Source: Mactra quadrangularis (lineage: Eukaryota; Mollusca; Bivalvia; Venerida; Mactridae). Taken from it: a DNA stretch of 64,000 nucleotides. The stretch is taken from contig CM046297.1 of NCBI GenBank assembly GCA_025267735.1, forward strand, positions 37,784,011-37,848,010, given 5' to 3'. The notes under the pieces were generated by a model, which worked only from the letters and a program-made list of their open reading frames with translations, was not told the origin of the DNA and did no database searches. Made by a program: the position numbers and the translations under genes. Shown piece by piece: positions 38,121 to 48,400 of the stretch (its first letter is position 1; every line of letters starts with the position of its first letter).

Positions 38121-38162
38121 TGAAATCCACTCTCTGTCTCTGTCTTGTATTGAGTCATCATG
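38121..38162 (-). CDS. Possible first coding exon, unidentified
   Basis: Minus-strand ATG followed by 14 codons (MMTQYKTETESGFQ) ends at GATTTCAG|GTAACT. An in-frame TAG lies upstream, so this could be a 5' coding exon. It ends in phase 0, which does not match the open segment at 37440-37659. No partner exon was found. Weak. Confidence 0.15.
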
Positions 38163-38843
38163 ACTCTTGTTTTGTTATGTGTCTACACTGATGGTCTCAT
38201 CATCATTAAGTTATGTAGTTTGTTTACATCACATCATATGTTGTACCATACTCTCTAATCCTTCAAACAATGTTATCATATCTTAAAATAATATACATTT
38301 TTTCATATTCACTGTAAAAGAAATCACATAATTCAAACTGACACCAGGTAAAACAAACATATGTAAGCTTGATGACAATTGTGTTTTACATTTGCCTGGC
38401 AAGAGTTAAATAAACAGTATACGTCTAAGTTAAATTAGTTCATCCGCAAAATATCAATCCTGAAGGGATTGCTGGTCTAAATTCAACCCAGGGAGAATAT
38501 TCCATGGAAATATAAACTCAAGCAACTTGTTTCAACTACTTTACATTTGCTTCAGGATTAATTCAATGACTGTTGTCTCAGCAGTTTTTTTTTTCTAAAC
38601 TAAAAATGGTATTCCTACAGTACAGCTAATTTTGCTGAGCAACTAATGGTCACAAACATGAGATCTTTTCAATCTTCACAATTATACAGTTTCCAACTGG
38701 AGTGTTTAAATGAATTTTGTAGTGGCATTACATGCAGACTTTAACACATGGAAAATTCTTAGTATTTTTTGTTTATACTTACAAAGATTTTCTTGTTAGA
38801 ACGATTTGAAACAATCCAACAACCTTGAACTTGCATAATACAC

Positions 38844-38933
38844 TCAATCTTTCTTCTTATTAAAGAAATAAACAGTTGGATAACCTCTGTCACCAAGGTC
38901 TACACATAGTGCCAATTGATGGGTACAATCAAC
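38844..38933 (-). CDS. Exon-like segment, thioredoxin-like fragment ending in a stop
   Basis: On the minus strand the acceptor ATCTTTTTTCTTTGGCAG leads directly into VDCTHQLALCVDLGDRGYPT, then VYFFNKKKD and TGA (38844-38846). VDCT and RGYPT, with the proline where thioredoxin folds have a cis-proline, resemble the second half of PDI/thioredoxin-type domains. The rest of such a domain is missing, because a stop falls soon after the strand VYFF. It may be a truncated terminal exon, a pseudo-exon or chance. Downstream, at 38782-38787, the minus strand has a GTAAGT. Upstream exons in phase 0 were not established; ATGGACAAG|GTACAA at about 41931-41939 is one possibility. Confidence 0.28.
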   Translation of the reverse strand, partial: VDCTHQLALCVDLGDRGYPTVYFFNKKKD

Positions 38934-39360
38934 CTGCCAAAGAAAAAAGATTTTTACTGGTTACGATGGTACATTTTCATGCTTCAATGATCACTACAGT
39001 GTTCAATACTAACAGTGTACAAGGATTAAGAGGATCCTGAAAACTTTAGAAGAATCTCAGTTATACTTACACAGGGATTGTTTCATGATCCCTATAAATT
39101 AACCTATTCCTATACAAATTAGAGTTCCCATTAATTTTCTTCACAATTAGTGATTGCCAATCTGTACTTAATTCTTTGTCTATGTTTGGAGAAATTGCTA
39201 ACATTAACAAGCAATCTCAGAAAAGAGGGACTTCCACTGGATCACTTGGAAAACAGTAACTTTTGACCTGCCATTACAAACCTTGTATTATATCAATTAT
39301 ATGTCAATATTTACTTTACTTCTATTGATGTTATTTTTTAAATGTTTGTTACATTATAGG

Positions 39361-39430
39361 TCATTGAAAAGGTTGGGCCATTCTAGTCAAGAAATATTCT
39401 ATTGATATTGTGAAGAAACTAATTGAAAGG
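39361..39430 (+). other. Non-coding exon-like segment
   Basis: Flanked by a plausible acceptor (TTGTTACATTATAG) and a strong donor (TTGAAAG|GTAAGT). All three frames contain a stop, so it is not a coding exon. It could be an untranslated or long non-coding RNA exon, or chance. Confidence 0.2.
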
Positions 39431-40939
39431 TAAGTTTTATTTCTTATCATCTTTATATCTTTTCTCCTATTTCTCTTACTAGTTGCTATGTTCTTATGTA
39501 AATTTTAATTATCATGAATTGTATATCACATTTTGTGACTGCAGATCTGAATGAAAATTTTGGTTTTCTGTTATAGCAACCATTGAGGAGGAATCCCTGT
39601 ATTAATGACTAGGGTTCCTTAATGGATCCCAGGTATAAACAGTGTTGAAACCTGAACCATCAATGTAGTTACTAACAAGCACCAAGTCATTAGGTAGACT
39701 GGACATTCAGATACATATTTTACTTGCCAACCAGTCACGTGTTTCTAACAGGATGAAATAAGGTTATAACTATTATGGTCATGAATGAAGTTAAGTAAAT
39801 GGTCTGGTCCGTATTGTACACATTTAAGGCAGTGGTCTAGAGTTAATGCAGCCTTGAAACAAAACAACTGAACGTAACTAAGTATGATACACTAAGAAAA
39901 AGACAACATTAGATTGCTGTGTATTAAATATCCAGTTTATCAATATCCAAAATGGCACACATGTTGTCCAAAAGATAAAGCAAAACATGCAGATTTTTTA
40001 TAAACAAGCGTAATTTGTTTTTGTTACGTAATTTTAATAATATAAACAAATTACGCATCGGTATGGCACTGTATGGGAGCTTATAAGACCCTGCCATAGC
40101 AGAACTAAGTCCAAGTGTTAAACAAGTTACAATGAGTCTTAAATATAGACAAGTGCCGCAGTAGCATGCATGACGACAGTAGGATAGGTAACCAAGGAAA
40201 TATCTGTTTATTTTGAATAGCAATGAATATAAACATGTTATCTGAAGGTCAAAAGTTGAAACATATTCACGTTAATAAACTCCCATAACTCTAGCCTTTC
40301 CTTGCAAAAGTTGTCTACAGTTATAGTACCATAATTGTAGCCACTGCTCACATTTTATTCTGTACCTGGTATTGTGTGTCAAGTTTGACCCCCATCTTAC
40401 CTTCCACATTTGCATCTAATAATTATCTACACATATCCCAGATAAAATCAATACCACGCCTATTCTACACTTCGGCATGTAACGTATTCAAAATAAACAA
40501 TCAATTTACAATGTATAATCCTCTCGGCCACTGTGTAATAGATGCTCATTGTATGATTGAATGAATTTTCAAAGTTAATACCTGTGTAATAATTACATTT
40601 GAGCTTTGATGTTTAACTCTGATTGGTATCAAGCATAAATACTACATTTGTATTCAATGTAATAAATATTTTGCATTAAGATCATAAAGGTCAAATTTGA
40701 CGCACAATACACATACCGCCCTGGCCCAATTGACTTAAGAGAATTTTCTAGTCCCTGGTTAAATCTCAGTGACCCAGGGTATCTATTGGCCTTATGATAC
40801 ACACTGCTCGGTTTCTGCCAATACAGGTAAGGACATAACTACTGCTCCATGGTTAAGTAAATAAATTTCAGTGTTAGTCTCATGTAGGACAAATGAAATG
40901 CTAATCAAAATAACAAAAGAATAAATAATTAAAAAATAC
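39431..40939. other. AT-rich stretch with a hairpin and a dispersed repeat
   Basis: 13-bp perfect inverted arms GCGTAATTTGTTT at 40008-40020 and 40044-40056. 40060-40130 (TATGGGAGCTTATAAGACCC, TGCCATAGCAGA) is related to 47035-47100 (GGAAGCCGTTAAGACCCTGC), so a dispersed repeat. No gene called. Confidence 0.5.
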
Positions 40940-41604
40940 TAGGGCTGCAACGATTCGATTCGATACATCGAAACTCGATTGCAAGGGCGCCGATTCGATT
41001 TTGATTCGGGACCCGCGAGTTTCGATTCGATACTGACTTTTAACATGTTTACATAAGTTATAACGATAAAAGCAAAGGCTCACCTAAAAGACAAAGTATG
41101 TTGACAGTGAAACGGGGGTTAACTTTGTTACATTTCTCTAAAGTTTCCATTACGATTTAAATATTTATTTACAGGATATGCCCCAACACTACGCAAATTG
41201 GGTCGATGTAGTTTTGATGTTAGTTAATTCAAATTTCAATATATTTGCCTACAACGCGTAGGTTTATGTTAAATGTACAGTAGTATATCAAGAACTGCAT
41301 CTTCTACAATTTATGCTCCATGCTGTTTATACTTTTTTAGTCGAAATTACAATTATAATACATTTTCGCGAACTTTACATTCGTACCCAAACCATTTCGT
41401 ACTTGAAAAAAGCAAATATTAATTTAGCAGATTTTCGAGTTTCGTGTTATCAAATTTCAGTAACACTTTTAGTTAGTTCATATTATTTAGTTTTAAGCTC
41501 AAATTAATGTATAAATGTTTATTTGAAGTAAATTATATTAATAAATGAATCGAATCGAAAGAAAAAGTATCGAATCGACTTTCCTGTGAATCGTTGCAGC
41601 ACTA
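40940..41604. mobile_element. hAT MITE, 665 bp, perfect 8-bp target duplication
   Basis: Left end TAGGGCTGCAACGATTCGAT; the right end reverse-complemented is TAGTGCTGCAACGATTC. AAAAATAC is repeated exactly at 40932-40939 and 41605-41612. Subterminal TCGATTCGATAC-like strings occur in both halves. TAGGGCTGCAACGATT ends are known from hAT elements in many animals. Short frames inside are not transposase. Confidence 0.92.
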
Positions 41605-41612
41605 AAAAATAC

Positions 41613-42176
41613 CTCAAATATCCTAACTTTTACCAATTTCTAACATTTTATGTCCATTTCCCTGCAAAACCTGTTAAATTGGGACAGTAAAAAACAAAAC
41701 AAATAAAAATATACAACAAGAAATCAATAAAGCTGAAGTATAAAATGGCCTTTTTGGGTTAATTTCAAACGCGAAAATCTATCACAATTACCCATTGTTT
41801 TTGTTCCTTTTATCCTTTTTCATGATCGCAAATCATTGTTCTTGATATAAACATCAAGTCTGTACAGTATAATTGTATATTTATCTAGATGACGGCAGAT
41901 CTTTGCAGCTTTCCATCATTCATTTGTACCTTGTCCATGTCGATTTATTCCGGAAACGGAAGTCAAATCGAGGCTCTAGGCTACAGACCACCAAATCACT
42001 ACCAGCCAGACTGTCTTCTTAATATGGCAGTAACGGCTTTCGAGCTATTTTACTCCCACAAATAATTAAAAATCTATTTCAAACACAGCAAATTGTAAAA
42101 TGGGAGTTTATATTACCTTTGTCATAATACAGTGGGTCTTATTTCAGCTGCAGTTTCTCGACCGTTTATGAAGGAC
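41613..42176. other. Spacer with a GC-richer patch around 41880-42050
   Basis: The patch contains ACTTCCG and CGGAAGT (ETS-type cores) and short ATG frames on both strands (minus strand MDKVQMNDGKLQRSAVI). This could be a promoter region, but no exon chain supports it. Confidence 0.3.
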
Positions 42177-43574
42177 CAGTTTATTATGCGGCGCCTATTT
42201 TGCGGCGCTCATAGTAGTGTAGATTGTGCGGCACTCATATACATAAAGTAAAGAATTAATTTTGCGGCGCTCATATTCATATTTACAATGAATGAGTTTA
42301 AAATGTGTAAAATATGTTAAGTGTAAACTACAGATTTAAAATGACGGAAAAAAACCGGAAAATTCGTGAACTAAAAAAAACGTGTTTTAGTGAGTATTTG
42401 TATTCATAACTACATAAAAATGTATAAGAGTTGAATATGAGTGGATTTGTATCAATCGGGGACTCTATAAAATAGGGATTTGTAACGAAGTGCTTTTTTT
42501 AATTTTCATGGTCGTCACTGTCTATAACTGGCTGAAGCAGGCTGTAAAAGCTATTTCAGAGTTTAAAAACTTGATTCATGTTTTTGTACATGTCTTCCAT
42601 GCAACTTGTGAATGTTTCTGAAGTTTTTGACAAAAAGTTGTTGTAATTATAACCGAAAATATGAGTTTAGGTGATGTAAAATGGGGTCAAAAATGGCCGA
42701 TCGGCGGGAAAATGCATTATTTTGTGAAACAGTCCGAAGAAAAAAAATAAATACAAAATACACATTATATTTACTGTCGGTTTCGTACATACAATAATAA
42801 ACATAAGCTATGTATAGCTTTTGACCGACTAAAATTTAATATCCGTGAGCGTAATTTACCTCAAAATCATCTAGAAACACATTTTTCCTAACATTTATTT
42901 CAATTTGAATGGTACTGGTACAAATTTCATGTTAAAATGATTATTTAAACTTGTTAAACTTATTTTCCGTATGGACCGAAATAATAGCGACGACAGTGAA
43001 AATTTATGAAAATCTATTACATTTACTTACCGTTGCAAATCCCTGTTATATCAAATTCCTTTATTAACATCGTATATATTCAAACTCGTTGACGATTTAA
43101 TTTAACTTGTTCATAACAATGTGTAATTAGATATTTTTTACAAGTAATTGTATTAAACATATAACGACTTTGAGTCATTTTGGTAATGGTGTATTTTATT
43201 TTATTATCATAAGTGTTTGAATATTCTTATTTTGCTATGTAGTCGTGATACTGTTGTTTTAGAGAAATACTCTTGGGTTATAATTTACATAAAGAGTACA
43301 GATATCGAAGAATAAGTTTCATATTGAACAGATAACAGATATGGTAAGTTAATCAATATGTAAATGTTTCATATGTGCGCCCTATATTATTTATAAGAAC
43401 TGAATAAATTTGCGGCTCATGCAAACTTAGAACAAATTTTGCGACGCTCATATAGAAATGATGTAGAATGCGCGACGATTATGTAGATAAAGAACACATT
43501 ATGCGGCGCTCATATAGATAAAAAGCAAAGTTTGCGGCACTCTTATAGAAATAATTTAGAATGTGTAGCCTTCT

Positions 43575-43830
43575 TAATCTTATAGATTTTCTCAACTGTC
43601 AAAGCTTGAATAATTTCACGGTGACTGAATGCATTGTTTTTGTACTGGCGGTCTAATTGTTATTAAAACTATCTTGACTAAAACTTATCATACGACATAA
43701 GCAGCTTTACTCAATCATAATACAACTTTCGGAAACTCATGGATGTTTTACGACAATAATTTTAACAAACGCATTCACCGTGAAATTATTCATGTTTTGA
43801 CAGTTGATAAAAAACGAACTATAAAAAGAT
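43575..43830. mobile_element. Foldback MITE, about 255 bp
   Basis: Arms around TCAACTGTCAAAGCTTGAAT then AATTTCACGGTGA (43592-43625) and its inverse (43771-43807), extended outward by a weaker match (ATCTTATAG / CTATAAAAAGAT). The pair can form a hairpin with a stem of about 37-55 bp. It lies inside the 42177-45233 element. Confidence 0.7.
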
Positions 43831-44168
43831 AAATGTTTACATTCATTTTTGTTAATTTTCAATTATCTAACTACTAAATGCAAAACTAAAAAAGATCTTT
43901 GCATATCGACATTTTGAAATTACATGCGTGAGAAATTTTTGCATCTATTTTTAAAAATCACGTGACAGGCATGCAATTTGAATGTTTATGTGTTTCTGTC
44001 TTAAAAAATAGAAATATCAGTTTGCATACAATATTTTAGCAGAGGTAGAAATGGAGCGAATGAATCTCTCGAACCTATGCATTGAAGAGTAGGCACTTTC
44101 CGTCACTTTTTTTATATGAGCGCCGTACTTTTTACCCTATTTCTATATGAGCGCCGCAAAAAGGTATA

Positions 44169-45199
44169 CAGACGATCCGTCCCCAAGACTATTCTCCCTC
44201 TATTCGTGAATCGTCCTTGGACTATCCGTCCCCAAAATATCAGAGTTCAGACGATTCGTCCCAATTTTATAAAATGTTTACGGGAATTGATTTTATATAC
44301 GAAGATTAATGTACAGATATTAATCTTTTGGTTAGATTTTGACAATTGATGTTTTATTTCAATACAACCCTGCATGTTTGAAGTAAGTACATGTCTTCAT
44401 CGAAGAGGACGTGACATAGATCTATATCAAAATTGCTAGAATGTGATACAAATATGAAACATTTTTGAAATTTATTTTATTCATATTCACCAATATAAAT
44501 AGGAAAACAAGACAAACATTTTTGAAATTAATTTAATTTTATTCATACTGAACCAATTTTAATCTCATTAAATTGCACACATCTTAAATTTGTAACAATG
44601 TAACATTTTCATATAATTGCTATAATTAAGTTGCTAAAAAAACATCAAACGTAATAAAAAGGAATATTTTACATTTGTGTAAATGTATATTGACTATTGT
44701 TTTTTACATACAATTCCATTTATTTGGGTTGAAAATAATAAAATATATAATTGAACAGATCAGAAGATACAATTAATTACACAATCTTGAATACTCAATT
44801 CGAAACTAGCATTATTTGTTAATATAAATCAAAGGACTATTGTTTACATTTTTATTTTCCAATTTGAAACAATTAATGTTTTTGTATTTATCACGTAGAT
44901 TAAAAAACATCTTTATTCAACAATGCATAGTAATCGATCTTCATTCCAGTAACCCTTGTTTATTAAATTAAATTTGCCGTTCTTTGTGTCATAATTTTGT
45001 ATGAAATTAAAATTATGTAAAATAAAGTAAAAATAAAAGAATAAACATAAAATGCACATATATTACATCAGGTCGTGTTAATAATACTCATTGTGCTATA
45101 CGCATGAGACGAATCATCCTAACATTCTTTAGACGATCCGTCCCTAAATTGGGGACGGATATCGTCCAAGGACGGATGTGACTGGGGACGAATCGTCTG
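44169..45199. mobile_element. TIR element, 1031 bp, with GACGATCCGTCCC repeats
   Basis: The ends are CAGACGATCCGTCCCCA and, reverse-complemented, CAGACGATTCGTCCCCA. The match continues at lower identity for about 70 bp with GTCCTTGGAC and TATCCGTCCCCAA. GACGAT(C/T)CGTCCC occurs at least twice at each end, as expected for transposase-binding repeats. The interior is AT-rich and non-coding. No clean target duplication was found at the edges. Confidence 0.72.
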
Positions 45200-45233
45200 A
45201 AATTCCGCAAAATAGGCTCCGCATAATAAAGTG

Positions 45234-45412
45234 CCGGAAAGTGTCGAGCGCGATTAAAGATGGCTGTCGACTAGAAAAAAATGTCAACACATTCAAATTA
45301 TCGAGGGATTTTGTGTGATTAGAGGAACAGGTCGGCTTGCTTTCGATAGCGATTGATTTGAATGTGATCGAAGAAGTGTTACAGGGATTTAAAAGTGTTT
45401 GATCTTTTCTGC
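45234..45412 (+). promoter_or_regulatory. Putative 5' region of the + strand gene
   Basis: CpG-richer stretch between the end of the 42177-45233 transposon and the candidate start codon at 45413. It contains AAAGATGGCTG, reminiscent of a YY1-type site, and an in-frame TGA ahead of the ATG. No TATA box stands out. The proposal rests on position only. Confidence 0.25.
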
Positions 45413-48400
45413 ATGGCTTTCTATGATGACGGTAAGTCGAATTTTTGCATTCTTTCTTGGACTTGGTCTTGGTATCAATTGTTAAGTGAAACTGAACGTA
45501 GAATTGACGCATACCATACACTGATGCACTGAAGATTAAGAAATAATGGGAGCTACTGCACTTTACCGGTACGTAGTAATTCACCGGAAGTAGAAATATA
45601 ACCCTTAGCCTAACCCTAACCCTGTTTGAATAGAAAGGTAAGCGATTTTATTTTAATTTCATGACATTTTCTGTCTTTTATCAGGGGCTGCCGCCCAGAA
45701 CCCCCGCTTTTAACGGTCACCGTCAGTACCAACTCAATGAAAAATGCAACATGACGCATGCACAGTAGGCGCGTACCGGTAAAGTGCTTTCTAGCCAAAT
45801 AATGTATCGTGGAGGTATCGTGTCAAGCTTTCACCTGATAATCTGTGTGAATCTTGTAACAACCTAAACAAGTACAGTAAACTCGACAGTTCCGGGTCGA
45901 ATGAATCCTAAATAACGCAATATTTTGATTATATGATAGTTAAGTCATGTTCCAACCTCCGTAAACAGAGATCCTGTTCTACTCGCGTTGTCGTACTGGA
46001 TCTCTACTTAGTCAATGCAAGGTCACGTCGAGATGAACTTTGTGTCGACCAATCAATGCGTAGCTTTCATCTAGACGAAAACACTATTAATCACATTTTG
46101 ATTTTGTAATTTCTATTTTTAGACCAAGGTTTGCATGCAAATTTAACAGCGGTATTATTCACAGTCTGCGATTGGGTGGCTCATTTCAAATTGTGTGACG
46201 TAGACAATGTAAACAAGTTACGTATCATAATGATTTCGTCATGAATATTATGATGAGAGAAGGTCACCTGAACGTGACCTTCGTTTGGAAAAGGCCAGAT
46301 CGAAATCAGCGAGTATGCGAGCGGTAAAATTTTAGATCGGGTTTTAATCAGATTGGTCATGTTCATTAAACACTTACATACTTTTACATAAACTTTCGAT
46401 GTTGACATTTCTCTATCAGCAGTCATGTTCATGGAACAGTTCAACACTAGTCCTATATATAAAACCCTCCGTAACTTATTTTTCATTTGGACATTGCTTC
46501 TGTTACGTAGGGTCTTATCGACTTCCATACAGGTTGATGTAGCAAAATGCGCAGGGATTCCCTCGCGTGACAAAAGCGAGCCACACAATCTGTTTGTAAT
46601 CCGGATTACAAATTCAAAACATTTGTACTAGACATTTTTTCCGTCGTCGATGAAACAAAATTACTTTCTAACAATTCAATAAAACTTACATTTAGCTGTA
46701 TTTTTTGTCTCCCGAAAATTAATAATAATCAAATTTGTAATCCGGATTGGTACGACAAAAAGGCGTTTATCAGTAACGATTCGGAAAATGGTACCGCATG
46801 ACTGGAATTTAGGGTTGTTTTAAAAATGAAAGACAGGATTTTTTGGACTTAACGGAAACAATGGAATATTTCTACTTGCTGAGGTGGCCTATTGTAATTC
46901 TCATATTATAATGTGATTAGTTATTGTATGTACTAGCGGTCTTACAAGGTTTGTATAGGAAATTGCTTAATAATAACGAATTACACTCGTTTAAAATGCA
47001 CACTTAAATCTGTGCACGTTTTGCTACATCAAACTATATGGAAGCCGTTAAGACCCTGCCGTAATAGAATAATGTCCCAATGTGAAATGAGTTACTGAGG
47101 GTCTATATATAGGACTAATGGAACACTTGACTGCGTCATTTCCAGCCAAAGCTAAAGTACGTTCACGAACTCTTTGTCCATGTGTTAAAAAAAAAGCAAT
47201 TTATATCCACAAGTTGGATAAATTAAGTACTTATTGCACATCATTTTGCAGGAAATTTATCGGTGTTTTAAGGAAAAGAAAACCGTACTTAATGTTACAG
47301 TACTTATGTTTAAGTTTAATTTTACACTGCATTTGAGCATCTTGTTCCATGAAGTGTGTTTGTAATATTGATTTTGCTGAAAAAGCATGAACATATCAAT
47401 CAATTGAGTGTGACAGATTAGATAAAGATCCTCAATCACTATAACTGCTGTAAATATTGGGGTGGGGGCTAAGCCCCCCCCCCCCCCCTGTTCCTACGGG
47501 CCAGCGTAGATGATGTAAACAAGTTACGTATCATAACAATTTCGTCATGAATATTATGATGAGAAAAGGTCGCCTGAACGTGACCTTCATTTGAAAAAGG
47601 CCAGATCTAAATTAGCGAGTATGCGAGCGGAAAATTTTAGATCAGGTTTTAATCAGATTGGATTAAACTCATAGATTTGTTTCATCTATTTACATGTTGA
47701 CAATCATGCAGACAATTTGACCTGTTTTTTTTTATTTCAAAAGTATTTTTAACTTTTAAAATTGATTTTATATGTAATTTTATCGCATATGGAAGATATT
47801 TGTGAATAAGATTTACAGTTATTTGAGTTCAACTTTTCACATGCAATTAATTGTATTTATTGTACTTGTTAGCTCGACTTTTCGAAGAAAATGAGAGCTA
47901 TTGCTATCACTTTTGCGTCTGCGTTGGCGTTGGCATTGGTTTTCAGGTTAAAGTTTTTTGAAACACTTATAACTTCAACACTATCCAAGTTATTTTATTG
48001 AAAGTTGGTATACTTATTTAGTTGGACTATATTAACCATTCTGTGAAAGGAGATAACTCTGGATGAATTATTTTATGAGTTATTGCCCTTTTATACTTAA
48101 AAAATTACAAAATATGAGGTTAAAGTTTTTCCTATGTAAAATATCTTCAATACTGATCAAGACATTTGAGTTAAATTTGTATACTTATTTGTCAGTACGA
48201 TTATCTACATGACTGTGAAGGCACCTAACTGTGGATGAATTATTTATGGAGTAATTGCCCTTTTATACTTAAGAAATTGCAAAATATGAGGTTAAAGTTT
48301 TTCCTATGTAGAATATCTTCAATACTGATCAAGATACTTGACTTAAAGTTTGTATACTTATTTGTCGGTACTATATCTACCCGACTATGAAGGGATGTAA

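Larger units (their letters stand above)
42177..45233. mobile_element. 3.06-kb TIR element with TGCGGCGCTCATA motif arrays
   Basis: The ends are CAGTTTATTATGCGGCGCCT on the left and, reverse-complemented, CACTTTATTATGCGGAGCCT on the right, followed by ATTTTGCGG in both (27 of 29 match). The motif TTTGCGGCGCTCATA and variants occur in + sense at 42183-42290 and 43380-43560, and in - sense at 44115-44160. The target duplication is not clear. It contains a foldback (43575-43830) and another TIR element (44169-45199). No transposase was recognised. Confidence 0.7.

Noticed and set aside
40752..40826. + strand exon between ACTAG-type acceptor and CAATACAG|GTAAGG donor
   Set aside because: All three frames contain stops, so not a coding exon; no partner was found.
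43028..43071. Minus-strand start exon MLIKEFDITGICN ending at a GTAAGT donor
   Set aside because: Lies inside the 42177-45233 transposon and has no exon in matching phase downstream.
43262..43343. + strand exon-like segment with acceptor TTGTTTTAG and donor ATATG|GTAAGT
   Set aside because: Every frame stops before the donor and it lies inside a transposon.
45144..45584. 146-codon minus-strand frame opposite the candidate first exon
   Set aside because: Its composition is not protein-like, it runs into the TIR of the 44169-45199 element, and it lies antisense to a better-supported exon.
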